Below, piece after piece: positions 44,989-54,156 of a stretch of DNA of 64,000 bases (within the stretch, counting starts at the first letter, position 1; every line of letters starts with the position of its first letter). The translations under genes were made by a program, and so were the position numbers. The DNA is from Methylomarinum vadi (GTDB taxonomy: Bacteria > Pseudomonadota > Gammaproteobacteria > Methylococcales > Methylomonadaceae). The DNA is taken from assembly GCF_000733935.1 (NCBI RefSeq), contig NZ_JPON01000001.1, positions 310,001 to 374,000 of the forward strand. Direction: 5' to 3'. The notes beneath the pieces were generated by a model. The model was not told where the DNA came from and made no database searches. It worked only from the letters and a program-made list of their open reading frames with translations.

Positions 44989-47043
44989 ATGTTACGTTTG
45001 TTTTCATTGTTTGCTTTGCTTTTTTTATTCGGCCAACCGGCATATTCTGGTTCGGAACATGTGCAGGAACTCGACAACCTGATCGTCAGCACGCCGTTGG
45101 AGCAGTCGACGGCCAATACCGCATTGCCGGTTTCCATTTTAAGCGGCGATGAATTGCGCATGAAGGCCGCCTCGACGGTGGGCGAGACGCTGCAAAACGA
45201 GCCGGGGATTACTAACCAGTCGTTCGGGCCGGGTGTCGGCCAGCCGGTGATTCGCGGCCAGTCCGGCCCACGAGTGCATGTGCTGCAAAACAGTCTAGGC
45301 AGTCTGGACGTATCGTCATTGAGTCCCGACCATGCCAACAGCACCGAATCCTTATGGGCGGAACGGATCGAGGTAATCAGGGGGCCTGCGACCTTGCTAT
45401 ACGGCAGCGGAGCGATCGGCGGGATCGTCAACGTACTGGACAACCGTATCCCGGATGCCATTCCGGAAAACATTGTGCAAGGCGCCGTCGAACAACGGTA
45501 CAACACGGTCAACGAAGGCAAGTCCACCGCCTTCAAGCTCGACGGCGGCAAAGGCGTGTTGGCCTGGCACCTGGATGGCTTCTATCGCGACAGTATCAAT
45601 CTGCAGATACCGGGAAATGCGCTGGATGAAGCCGCCATTCACGAAGAACATGGGCATGACGACGAACAAGGCAGCGAGGGACGCTTGCTCAATTCCAATA
45701 CCCGCGCCCGCAGCGGCACGGCCGGCTTTTCCTTGGTCGGAGAACGCGGTTTTATCGGCGTATCCGTCAATCATCTGGATAACAATTACGGCGTACCGCC
45801 TGGCGCGCATGAACATGAAGGGGATGAGTCCGCGGAAGTCCGCATCGATTTGCGGCAAAACCGTTACGATCTGAAGGCGGAAGTTAACGACCCCTTCGCC
45901 TTTGCCGACAGTCTGCGGCTGCGTTTGGGTTATAACGATTATCAGCACGCCGAATTGGAAAACGGTATTGCCGGGACCGTCTATAGCAACGAAGGTTTCG
46001 AAAGCCGCATCGAACTGGTCCAGAAACCGTGGTTGTTTTTCGATCATGGGGTCGTGGGCGCGCAAACTAAAAACAGCGAGTTTTCCGCATTGGGCGAAGA
46101 GGCGGTCGTGCCCAAGTCGAACATCGATTCGTTCGGTTTGTTTACCGTGCAGGATATCCATGCCGAAACGATGACTTACGAAATCGGCATGCGGATCGAG
46201 CAACAATGGATCAAGCCGACCGATAGGCAAGAAAGTTCGCATACGCCGGTCAGTTTCTCAACCGCGGCCATTTGGAGCGTGACCGAACAGGATACGATTA
46301 AATTGAGTTTTTCCCGCTCGCAACGGGCTCCGGATATTCAGGAGTTATTCAGCCATGGCCCTCATTTGGCGACCGCTAGTTATGAAATCGGTAACGCCGA
46401 TTTGATCGAAGAAACCTCGCATAACCTGGAGTTGGGCATTCATGTCGACCGCGATTGGTTGCAGGCAGATTTCAATCTGTATCAAAACTGGGTACAGGAC
46501 TATATCACCCAAATAAACAGCGGCCTATTTTTCGACCACGATGCCGAAGCCATTGTGGCATCGTGCGCGGGCGATTGCCTGCCGATTTATCAAACCCAAC
46601 AGAAGGACGCCCAATTCCAAGGTTTCGAGGCCCAGGTGACCGTGCCGTTATGGCGCACCGATTACGGTCAGCTGGACAGTCAGCTATTTGCCGATTATGT
46701 GCGCGGTCGGTTCAGCGATGGCAGCGATATTCCTCGTATGCCGCCGTTGCGTTACGGCATGGAACTGGCTTGGAATAATTCCGACTGGCGCGCCAATATC
46801 CGCATGACCCGCGCGGAAAGACAAGACAATCCAGGGTTCAACGAAACCGAAACAGACGGTTATTGGCAGTTGAACGCCGGCGCCAATTATCGACTGCATG
46901 TCGGCGGGTACGCCGATATGTTATGGTTTGTCAAAGCGAACAATCTGTTGGACGATGACATCCGTAATTCGGTTTCCTATTTGCGTACCGTGGCTCCGCA
47001 AGGCGGGCGGGGCGCCGAAATGGGGGTGCGTATCGAATTTTGA
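44989..47043 (+). CDS. TonB-dependent outer-membrane receptor, ZnuD-like (zinc uptake)
   Basis: 684 residues with a signal peptide (LFALLFLFGQPAYSG), a plug domain at about 30-150 (PGVGQPVIRGQSGPRVHVL, IEVIRGPATLLYGSGAIGG) and a C-terminal beta-barrel ending in MGVRIEF with the terminal Phe. His-rich extracellular loops (HEEHGHDDEQGSEG near 220 and GAHEHEGDE near 268) suggest metal binding. A Zur-box-like palindrome lies upstream, and Zur and a COG0523 GTPase follow, so zinc is the likely cargo, as in Neisseria ZnuD. The substrate is inferred from loops and context. Confidence 0.9.
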   Translation: MLRLFSLFALLFLFGQPAYSGSEHVQELDNLIVSTPLEQSTANTALPVSILSGDELRMKAASTVGETLQNEPGITNQSFGPGVGQPVIRGQSGPRVHVLQNSLGSLDVSSLSPDHANSTESLWAERIEVIRGPATLLYGSGAIGGIVNVLDNRIPDAIPENIVQGAVEQRYNTVNEGKSTAFKLDGGKGVLAWHLDGFYRDSINLQIPGNALDEAAIHEEHGHDDEQGSEGRLLNSNTRARSGTAGFSLVGERGFIGVSVNHLDNNYGVPPGAHEHEGDESAEVRIDLRQNRYDLKAEVNDPFAFADSLRLRLGYNDYQHAELENGIAGTVYSNEGFESRIELVQKPWLFFDHGVVGAQTKNSEFSALGEEAVVPKSNIDSFGLFTVQDIHAETMTYEIGMRIEQQWIKPTDRQESSHTPVSFSTAAIWSVTEQDTIKLSFSRSQRAPDIQELFSHGPHLATASYEIGNADLIEETSHNLELGIHVDRDWLQADFNLYQNWVQDYITQINSGLFFDHDAEAIVASCAGDCLPIYQTQQKDAQFQGFEAQVTVPLWRTDYGQLDSQLFADYVRGRFSDGSDIPRMPPLRYGMELAWNNSDWRANIRMTRAERQDNPGFNETETDGYWQLNAGANYRLHVGGYADMLWFVKANNLLDDDIRNSVSYLRTVAPQGGRGAEMGVRIEF

Positions 47044-47055
47044 TAAGGCAAGGGT

Positions 47056-47529
47056 ATGAGTCAAGTTGAATTGGCCTTGCAGAAGGCCCAAAGCGAATGT
47101 AGCCGCAGCGGTCTGCGGCTGACCGATAAACGCTCTAATGTGTTGAGAATCCTGTTGCAGGCTGACGAACCGTTATCGGCCTACGATATCGCGGAGCATT
47201 ACCGGTGCGATATCGGCAAACCGTTGTCTGCCATGTCCGCTTACCGGATGCTGGATTTTTTGTTGCAGGCCGGTTTGGCGCATAAATTGGAAACGACCAA
47301 TCAATATGTCGCCTGTTCCCATATCACGTGCGAACATGAGCATCAGGTGCCGCAGTTTCTGATATGCGATCGCTGCCATGCGGTCAAAGAGGTTGGCATA
47401 CGCAAGCAATTGTTGAACGAGTTGAAAGCAAGCATCGAGAACACCGGCTTCGTGCTTTCCAGTCAGCAATTGGAATTGCACGGAATTTGCGAACATTGCC
47501 AGGAAAAAACTGAACATGGCCCGAACTGA
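47056..47529 (+). CDS. zur: Fur-family regulator, probable zinc-responsive Zur
   Basis: A 157-residue metalloregulator. The N-terminal winged helix contains SGLRLTDKRSNVLRILLQADEPLSAYDI and SAMSAYRMLDFLLQAGLAHK. The C-terminal dimer domain has two Cys pairs, CDRC and CEHC, for structural zinc, and an HITCEHEHQ metal site. The divergent start and separation from ferric-uptake Fur, plus the zinc receptor upstream and the zinc GTPase downstream, point to Zur. With zinc bound it should repress the promoter at 44931-44947. It lies 12 bases after the receptor and overlaps the next gene by 14 bases. Confidence 0.9.
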   Translation: MSQVELALQKAQSECSRSGLRLTDKRSNVLRILLQADEPLSAYDIAEHYRCDIGKPLSAMSAYRMLDFLLQAGLAHKLETTNQYVACSHITCEHEHQVPQFLICDRCHAVKEVGIRKQLLNELKASIENTGFVLSSQQLELHGICEHCQEKTEHGPN

Positions 47530-48529
47530 TTTGTACGCGATTCCCGCTAATATCATCACCGGTTTTCTCGGCGTCGGCAAAACCACCGCCATCCAATGGT
47601 TGTTGGCCATGAAACCGGCCGAGGAGGCCTGGGCCGTGCTGGTCAATGAATTTGGCGAAATTGGTATCGACGGCAATTTATTGCGGGCTTCCAGTCGGAG
47701 TGGCGAAAAAGTATTTATTCGGGAATTGCCGGGCGGCTGTATGTGTTGTACTGCCGGGGTACCGTTTCAAGTAGCCCTGAACCAGCTGATCAAGCAAAGT
47801 CGCCCTGACAGGTTATTAATCGAACCGACCGGGTTGGGGCATCCTCGAGAAGTGATAGCCATGCTGACGACGGGGGCGTATGCCGAAATCATCGATTTGC
47901 AGGCCACGCTGACTTTGATCGATGCGCGTAAAATTGCCGAACCGCGTTACCGCGAACATGATATTTTTCGTCAGCAATTGCAAGTGGCGGATAGGATCGT
48001 CGCCAATAAAAAGGATCTCTATGGCGATAATGATGCGCACCAGTTGCAGGAATACTTACTGGAGCTGCAATTGCCGCATGTGCCGGTGAATTTTGTGGAG
48101 CAGGGGCGTCTGCAATACGATTGGTTGCTCGGTGCCAGGCGTTACACGACTGCCGATGTTCATAACCATCATGAGGGCGATTTTTTTGCTAACCCCTTGT
48201 CATTGCCTGATTGCGGTTTCCGCCGTATCGATCATCGAAACCATGGTTTTTATAGCAGCGGCTGGCTGTTCGCGCCGCACTTTCGCTTCGATTTCATGAA
48301 AATTTACCAATTGTTGTCCGTCACTGATGTAGCACGATTGAAAGCGATTGTTAGAACCGAACGCGGTTGGGTCTTTTTCAATATGAGCGATGCGGTATTG
48401 ACGCATTCATCGCTAGATCAGGCCGGCGATAGTCGGCTCGAGCTGATCGGCACTATTCCGGCCGCTTGGCTGGACTTCGAAAATCAATTGCTTCAAGCCA
48501 TATTGCCATCAGGGAAGGAATGTCCATGA
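47516..48529 (+). CDS. COG0523/CobW-family GTPase, probable zinc chaperone
   Basis: A 337-residue G3E GTPase. Walker A ITGFLGVGKTTAIQWLL, the metal site PGGCMCCTAG (CxCC), LLIEPTGLGHPREV and a guanine motif VANKKDLYG; the CobW C-terminal domain follows (about 230-337). Members of this family induced in zinc shortage (ZigA, YeiR, ZNG1-like) deliver zinc to client enzymes. Translational coupling to zur supports that role rather than cobalamin synthesis. Confidence 0.9.
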   Translation: MARTDLYAIPANIITGFLGVGKTTAIQWLLAMKPAEEAWAVLVNEFGEIGIDGNLLRASSRSGEKVFIRELPGGCMCCTAGVPFQVALNQLIKQSRPDRLLIEPTGLGHPREVIAMLTTGAYAEIIDLQATLTLIDARKIAEPRYREHDIFRQQLQVADRIVANKKDLYGDNDAHQLQEYLLELQLPHVPVNFVEQGRLQYDWLLGARRYTTADVHNHHEGDFFANPLSLPDCGFRRIDHRNHGFYSSGWLFAPHFRFDFMKIYQLLSVTDVARLKAIVRTERGWVFFNMSDAVLTHSSLDQAGDSRLELIGTIPAAWLDFENQLLQAILPSGKECP

Positions 48530-48938
48530 ATTCAGTATTGCGGGAAAGCGGAAAAAATTGGTCGGTGCAGGCGTTCAATTTTGTGAGGCTAAACCTATGC
48601 CCTGTAAGACAGTAAGAAAGGTGGTCTCATCGTTAGCGAAATTACGGCGCAAGGCCGTTTTGGATAAATGCCGAATTCGCAGTGCGAACAGTATAAATTG
48701 CTAATCAACCGGCCTGTATGTATTAGAGCAAGAGTCGTCCTTATCCTACTTGAATCCCACCAGTCCCGCTTTGGACCAGGTTTTCTAAAGAGTATTGCTT
48801 GGTACTTCCAAATCGCACGGTTTTTATACCGTTTTTCAAGGAGCTTTTCCGGTAAAACCTAACGCCCAGGTTGTATTTGCCTTGGCTTGCACTAAGCTTT
48901 AGGAGATTTTTGCCCAATGCTTCCAGCAGGAGAACAAG
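48530..48938. other. Non-coding stretch after the zinc locus
   Basis: No good reading frame. A weak hairpin ACGGT (48817-48821)/ACCGT (48828-48832) followed by TTTT could be a terminator. The rest presumably contains the promoter of the following operon, which I cannot define. Confidence 0.4.
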
Positions 48939-49709
48939 ATGAGTTTATTGGCCGAACACCCTAATACCATTGCGAAAGTCCTCGATTCGAGTTTCAAATT
49001 ATACCTGCTCAGTTTTAGGAAACTGATCGGCATGGCGCTCATTATCGCCGCTGCCGCCATGGTGTTTAATGTCGTCGTGCAGATGACTATGCCGACTCTG
49101 CAAAATAGTGGTAACGATCCAGCAGCCATGCAAAGCCTGCCTTTACTGTTTGGCGCTTTATTGGTTTACGGTTTAACAGCAATGATTTTGTATGTCGCCA
49201 TGGTGTACCGGATCGATAATCTGCTGCATGAAAACGAAGACAGTTTTGCCGAGGCCATCATGCTGGGGGTGAAAAAACTGCCTTCCATGCTTTGGGCCAC
49301 GATTTTATATATGCTTGCATTAGCGGTGGGGTCGTTGTTGCTTGTCATTCCTGGCATCATTTTGTGGTTGTCGCTGGCATTTTTCCCCTATGTGTTGGTT
49401 GTCGACGGGGAGGGGGCTTATCAGTCTCTGAAAAGCAGCCATCAGTTGGTGTGGGGTAATTGGTGGCGCACAATGACCGTTTTCATGGTACCGGGCATCA
49501 TCATTATGATCGTGTTCTTCATGCTGGGAATCATTGCCGGCGTTACGGGAAGCCTGGTTCCGCAAGGATTCAATTGGTTCGATGCGGTCAGCAACCTGTT
49601 TGTGGCCATCTATTTGCCCTATTTCTACTGTTTGGGCTATGTACAATATCGCGATCTCAAACTGCGTGCCTATGGCGGTGACCTGGAAGCGAGATTGGCC
49701 GTTCAATAA
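48939..49709 (+). CDS. Multi-pass membrane protein, unknown function (256 aa)
   Basis: Five to six hydrophobic segments, including LIGMALIIAAAAMVFNVVVQM, LLFGALLVYGLTAMILYVAMVY, LAVGSLLLVIPGIILWLSLAF and VPGIIIMIVFFMLGIIAGV. The pattern SLAFFPYVLVVDGEGAYQSLKSSHQLVWGNWWRT is typical of YciC/glycerophosphoryl-diester-phosphodiesterase membrane-domain proteins. It lies 20 bases upstream of the DUF4129 gene, so it is probably the first gene of that operon. The function is unknown. Confidence 0.8.
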   Translation: MSLLAEHPNTIAKVLDSSFKLYLLSFRKLIGMALIIAAAAMVFNVVVQMTMPTLQNSGNDPAAMQSLPLLFGALLVYGLTAMILYVAMVYRIDNLLHENEDSFAEAIMLGVKKLPSMLWATILYMLALAVGSLLLVIPGIILWLSLAFFPYVLVVDGEGAYQSLKSSHQLVWGNWWRTMTVFMVPGIIIMIVFFMLGIIAGVTGSLVPQGFNWFDAVSNLFVAIYLPYFYCLGYVQYRDLKLRAYGGDLEARLAVQ

Positions 49710-49729
49710 ACGACGCGATTTAACCCGGC

Positions 49730-50620
49730 ATGAGTTTTAAACGATTGGCCTATGCGGCATCGTTGTTCTTGATGATCGAAGTCGGCGCGGCGTTGGCTGC
49801 ACCGAATGGACTTACGCCTGGCGCTAAGGTTTTCGAGTCTCGAGTCGGCGGGCCGAATGCAATTTCGGTTCCGCTCAATCGCCAGTATTGGGTGACAAAG
49901 CAAGGAAACGATTTGCCGGAAAAGCTTACTGCAAGACAATTGCTGTTCTTGAATTCGACGCAACAGCCGTTCGATTCTGGAGTTATAGCGGCATTGGATG
50001 AATCCCAATTGGATGCGCTTTTGGCGGAGATCATCGAACCGCGCAAGGATTCGGTATTCGAGCAATGGTGGGAATCCCTGCTGAGTTGGCTTAATAGTTT
50101 CGCTGACGAACAGGAGGAAGGCGATTTAGATTGGCTGCTGGTTTTTTTCAAGGCGATCACCCCGTCGGCGCAAAGCGCGCGAATAATGCTTTACCTGGTT
50201 TTTGCCGCAACGATCCTGGCGGCTGTCGCCCTGGTCTTGCATGAGCTTTACCTCAGTGGCTGGTTGGCTCGTATGGGAAGCCGATTCCGGCGAAAAGAAA
50301 CGGTCAAAAAGGACTTAAGCGAAAAAATCAACACCGATGTGACGTTGGCCGATCCCGAATTCCTGCCCGCCAGCAAGCAAGTGGCGCTGCTGCTTAAACG
50401 ATGTATCGACGTGTTGGTGGCGCGGGGAGAGATGCCGTTAAATCCCGCTTTGACCAACCATGAGCTAAGGCGGTGCTTGCAACAAAGGCAGACCGGCTCG
50501 GCCGCCGCTTTTGCATTATTGACGGAGTTGGCGGAGCCCGTATTGTATGGAGGGAAGCCGCCATCGGCCGATGTTCTAAACATGTGCCGGCAGCAGTCCC
50601 AACAAATTCTTGAACCATGA
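49730..50620 (+). CDS. DUF4129-containing membrane protein
   Basis: 296 residues. A signal peptide or N-anchor (SLFLMIEVGAALAA), a periplasmic segment, one transmembrane helix near 145-168 (IMLYLVFAATILAAVALVLHELYL), and a cytoplasmic DUF4129-type C-terminus (ALLLKRCIDVLVARGEMPLNPALTNHELRRCL). DUF4129 proteins occur with MoxR, DUF58 and DUF4350 proteins, as here. It overlaps the next gene by 4 bases. The role is unknown; it is a presumed component of the membrane AAA+ system. Confidence 0.85.
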   Translation: MSFKRLAYAASLFLMIEVGAALAAPNGLTPGAKVFESRVGGPNAISVPLNRQYWVTKQGNDLPEKLTARQLLFLNSTQQPFDSGVIAALDESQLDALLAEIIEPRKDSVFEQWWESLLSWLNSFADEQEEGDLDWLLVFFKAITPSAQSARIMLYLVFAATILAAVALVLHELYLSGWLARMGSRFRRKETVKKDLSEKINTDVTLADPEFLPASKQVALLLKRCIDVLVARGEMPLNPALTNHELRRCLQQRQTGSAAAFALLTELAEPVLYGGKPPSADVLNMCRQQSQQILEP

Positions 50621-51900
50621 GAGACCGCCTGCTGACCTTCGCGGCCGCGGTCGCAGCCCTATTAGTGGCTTTCATCTTTCTGAAACCGCCGCACGATGAC
50701 GGTCATAAGGAGTTATCGCTGCCGACAACCGAGGATGCCGGTGTTGAAGGTTTGAAAGCTCTGAAAACCTGGTTGGAACAAGGGGGGATTCCGCTGCTTA
50801 GCCTCAGGAAACGTTATCCTGAATTGGCAAATTCGGCCGCGCTCGCCGAGAGTGGAAATCTATTGATTGTCAGTCTGCCGTTCTCCCGCGAGGCATTGCG
50901 TTCCGAATGGCAAGCGTTAATACGCTGGATCGGGAGAGGCAATAGTTTGCTGATTCTGGGGCATGCTTATAACCGGCAACCATGGTCGGGCACCGACGAT
51001 TGTCTATGTGATGCCGTCCGTTTGCTCAAGGATCTGGAGTGGAAATTGACCAAGTTAATGCCGGAGCGAGCGAAAGGTGAAAATGACCGCGGTGGCATCC
51101 AGCAACGTATCGAAAGTTTACAGTCCGGGTTGCAGGGGGTGAAACCGGTGGTAACCGAAATTTTTCCATTAACGGCGATTTCACTGACGAAAGAGGTCGA
51201 ACGGCTAGAGAGTCGGATGATGCCTGCTTTGCTGGACGAAACATGGCATTTGTCCACCGCCAGCGACCAACTGGCCTTGCGGGCGTTCACCACGGGCCTC
51301 GATAGAACGGTCGTCTGGCAGATCGAAGCGGGTGAGGGGCGGATATTCCTGTCGTTGGCCGGCGATATTTTTTCCAACGAGATGCTTAATCGGGCCGGTA
51401 ACGCCCGTTTGTTTAAGAATCTGTTATCACTGACGCTCGCTCGCGACGGACGCGTCATCTTCGACGATTATCATTTCGGCTTGTCGGATTTGTACGACCC
51501 CGAACAATTCTTCAGGGATTCCCGCTTGCATCGCACCATCGGGCTCGTCATAGTGTTTTGGTTTATATATGTCCTCGGCTATAGCAATCGTCTCGCGCCG
51601 GTAAGGGCAAAAAAGGCTAAGGTGTCCGTGCTCGATTCGGTCGAGGCGATGGCGGGTTTTTTTGCCGGCCGGCTCGATAAAAAAATGGTGGCGCGGGAGC
51701 TGACACGGCATTTGCTGCAAGATATCCGTCTAAAACGGCACTTGCGCGACGAGGAGGCCGTCTGGCGATGGCTGGAGCGGCATCCACAAATACTGGATAA
51801 CCAGATCGACTTGATGAGAGAAGCGGCGCAGCAGCGTTGTTCCCGGTTGAATTTGCTAACCGATACCTTAAGTAATATCAGAACTAAGATTTTATCATGA
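50617..51900 (+). CDS. DUF4350-containing membrane protein
   Basis: 427 residues. An N-terminal anchor (TFAAAVAALLVAFIFL), a periplasmic alpha/beta domain (GVEGLKALKTWLEQGGIPLLSLRKRYPEL, LLIVSLPFSREAL), a second membrane helix near 310-328 (IGLVIVFWFIYVLGY), then a cytoplasmic helical tail. DUF4350 is a rhodanese/GATase-like fold of unknown function. It overlaps both neighbours by 4 bases and so is tightly coupled with DUF4129 and MoxR. Confidence 0.85.
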   Translation: MRDRLLTFAAAVAALLVAFIFLKPPHDDGHKELSLPTTEDAGVEGLKALKTWLEQGGIPLLSLRKRYPELANSAALAESGNLLIVSLPFSREALRSEWQALIRWIGRGNSLLILGHAYNRQPWSGTDDCLCDAVRLLKDLEWKLTKLMPERAKGENDRGGIQQRIESLQSGLQGVKPVVTEIFPLTAISLTKEVERLESRMMPALLDETWHLSTASDQLALRAFTTGLDRTVVWQIEAGEGRIFLSLAGDIFSNEMLNRAGNARLFKNLLSLTLARDGRVIFDDYHFGLSDLYDPEQFFRDSRLHRTIGLVIVFWFIYVLGYSNRLAPVRAKKAKVSVLDSVEAMAGFFAGRLDKKMVARELTRHLLQDIRLKRHLRDEEAVWRWLERHPQILDNQIDLMREAAQQRCSRLNLLTDTLSNIRTKILS

Positions 51901-52859
51901 ATGCAGCGGCACACTTTCATTCCACGTTAACAAAAGAATTAAACCAGGTCATATGCGGTCTCGACGACACTTTGCACGGGCTTGCAATCGCATTGATTGG
52001 ACGCGGCCATACGCTATTGGAAGGTGCTCCGGGGCTGGGTAAGACGCTGTTGGCAAAGTCCCTGGCACAAATTTTGGGTGGCGAATTTGGCCGCATTCAA
52101 TGTACCGCGGATCTGATGCCGTCGGATATGACCGGCATCCATGTGTTCAATGACCGGGAAAACTGTTTCGATTTCCTGCCGGGTCCGCTATTTAACAAGG
52201 TCGTATTAGTGGATGAAATCAATCGCACCGGTCCGAAAACCCAGTCCGCCTTACTGCAAGCGATGGAGGAAAGCATGATTTCCCTCGATCGTAAAAGTTA
52301 TCCGTTGCCGGATGATTATTTCGTCATCGCCTCGCAGAATCCCCTGTATTTCGAAGGCGTATTTCCGCTACCGGAATCCCAACTCGACCGTTTCTTGTTG
52401 CGTTTGGAAATCAACTATCCCGACCAGGAAACCGAAATCGCGATCTTGCGCCGTTATGACCGGCCCGGTGGCGGTCATGCGGAGTTGCCGGTGTCGCTCG
52501 AAAACTTGCCCGAAGGTTTGCTGGAGCAAGCTAGAAGCGAAGCCGCCGAGGTCCATGTCGCCGATTCTTTATATCGTTATGTCGCGGAAATCGCGGCGCA
52601 CAGTCGCAATCATCCGCACTTGTCATTGGGTTTGTCGCCCCGCGGCGCCTTGGCATTGATGCGCTGTGCCAGAGCCGAGGCGGCGATTCAGGATCGGGCC
52701 TATGTGATACCCGACGACATCAAAACGATTGCTGCGTGGGTGATCGGACATCGGTTGTTGCCGACATCGGAAGCCGTGTTGGAGGGCATCGACGTAATGA
52801 ATATTTTTCACGAAATAACCAATGAGGTGCCGGTGCCGAGAGAAGCGGCGTTTGCTTGA
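51897..52859 (+). CDS. MoxR-type AAA+ ATPase
   Basis: A 320-residue chaperone-like ATPase. Walker A LLEGAPGLGKTLLAKSLA, Walker B VVLVDEINRTGPKTQSALLQAMEE, sensor PDDYFVIASQNP, and the lid RAYVIPDDIKTIAAWVIGHRLL. MoxR proteins fold or activate partner complexes with von Willebrand or DUF58 proteins. The name comes from methanol dehydrogenase clusters, but no such genes lie here. It overlaps DUF4350 by 4 bases; the DUF58 gene starts immediately after its stop. Confidence 0.93.
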   Translation: MNAAAHFHSTLTKELNQVICGLDDTLHGLAIALIGRGHTLLEGAPGLGKTLLAKSLAQILGGEFGRIQCTADLMPSDMTGIHVFNDRENCFDFLPGPLFNKVVLVDEINRTGPKTQSALLQAMEESMISLDRKSYPLPDDYFVIASQNPLYFEGVFPLPESQLDRFLLRLEINYPDQETEIAILRRYDRPGGGHAELPVSLENLPEGLLEQARSEAAEVHVADSLYRYVAEIAAHSRNHPHLSLGLSPRGALALMRCARAEAAIQDRAYVIPDDIKTIAAWVIGHRLLPTSEAVLEGIDVMNIFHEITNEVPVPREAAFA

Positions 52860-52860
52860 G

Positions 52861-54156
52861 ATGTCTTTTTCGCAACGGACATTGTTGCTGGTAGGAGCGG
52901 TCATCCTGGTGGCGATCGCCGGCATTTGGAGCGGCGAGCCGTTGGCCGGGGCCTGGCGTTGGCCGGCCGCGCTATTGCTGTTGACGATGGTTTGGGAACG
53001 CTACCGGTTGCCGCGTGATTTCCGAATTGATAGGGCTATCGCTCCCAGCCTCGCCTTAGGGCGGCCGGCCGGTTACCGCCTCATCGTCGTCAACAACGGT
53101 CGCCGGCGCGTGCTGTTGGATTATCAGCCGGATTACCCGGCAGCCTTGGTCGGCGACTCGTCGCTGCGCCGTTTCCGTGTAGCTTCCGCCGAAACACTCG
53201 ACAACGAAATTTCATTGACCCCGGTGAAGCTGGGAACTACGCGATTGGGGCCGTTTTATATCAGGGTGCTTGGTCGTTATGGCCTGATCTGGTGGAGTCG
53301 CCGTATCGACGACCGGCTTGAAGTCGTCGTCGAGCCCGATTATTTGGACCGTTCCGCATTGCTGCGAGGCCTAGGGGGCGGCGGTAAGCGCAAGTCACTC
53401 GACAAGCCCGGTACAGGCTATGAACTGTTGACGCTACGCGATTATCGCCATGGCGATTCCTTGCATGGAGTGGATTGGAAGGCGACCGCCCGGCGCCGAC
53501 AGCCGATGGTGCGTGTTTTCAACCAGGAACAGCGTCTGGAAACGGCGATTCTGGTCGATTGCGGCCGTGGCGGCGACATTCACTATCAGTTATTGGATCG
53601 GTTGCATCATTACGTAAATGTCGCCGCCCGGTTAAGCGATTATGCCGTCGCCAATGGCGATCAGGTGGCAGCCGTCGCCTATGCCGCGAACATCGTCGAC
53701 AGGACGGCGATGGCCGGCGGTACGGCGGCATTGCAGCGCATCCGTAAGTTGTTGGCAGGGCTATCGCCGCTGGATCAGGAGTCCAATCCGTTGGCCATGG
53801 CGCTGGCCTTGGCGCGTCAATTACGCCATCGTAGTCTGGTCGTCTTTTTGACCGAAATGGAACATGCGAATGCGTCGGGTCAGTTGCTGCAAGCGGTCCA
53901 GTTGCTCGCTGGCAAGCATCATGTCTTGGTCGCTTCCATCGAGGATGATGACGTCGGAAGCATCGTCAAGCAACCGGCCGAACATTGGATGGGTCCCTAT
54001 CGCAATTTGGCGGCGCTGGAATACTTGCGGGGCCGCGAGTTGACTCGCGCTAAATTGCTGCGTTCGGGGGTGTCGGTGGTTACGGCTTCGGCCCGCGCAG
54101 TCGATCATGAAGTCTTGCAGCTTTATCGCCAATTGCGCGAACGCTCGGCGGTTTGA
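52861..54156 (+). CDS. DUF58-family (vWA-like) protein, MoxR partner
   Basis: 431 residues from ATG 52861, one base after the moxR stop; an earlier in-frame ATG (52822) would overlap moxR by 38 bases. Two N-terminal membrane helices (LLLVGAVILVAIAGIW, WPAALLLLTMVW) are followed by the DUF58 core TLRDYRHGDSLHGVDWKATARRRQPMVR and a vWA-like domain with AILVDCG. It is the usual partner of MoxR ATPases. Its 3' end overlaps the convergent SpoIIM-like gene by 34 bases. Confidence 0.88.
   Translation: MSFSQRTLLLVGAVILVAIAGIWSGEPLAGAWRWPAALLLLTMVWERYRLPRDFRIDRAIAPSLALGRPAGYRLIVVNNGRRRVLLDYQPDYPAALVGDSSLRRFRVASAETLDNEISLTPVKLGTTRLGPFYIRVLGRYGLIWWSRRIDDRLEVVVEPDYLDRSALLRGLGGGGKRKSLDKPGTGYELLTLRDYRHGDSLHGVDWKATARRRQPMVRVFNQEQRLETAILVDCGRGGDIHYQLLDRLHHYVNVAARLSDYAVANGDQVAAVAYAANIVDRTAMAGGTAALQRIRKLLAGLSPLDQESNPLAMALALARQLRHRSLVVFLTEMEHANASGQLLQAVQLLAGKHHVLVASIEDDDVGSIVKQPAEHWMGPYRNLAALEYLRGRELTRAKLLRSGVSVVTASARAVDHEVLQLYRQLRERSAV

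Noticed and set aside
51897-52859. MoxR as evidence for methanol dehydrogenase genes
   Set aside because: MoxR ATPases are widespread; the neighbours are DUF58/DUF4129/DUF4350, with no mxaF or xoxF.
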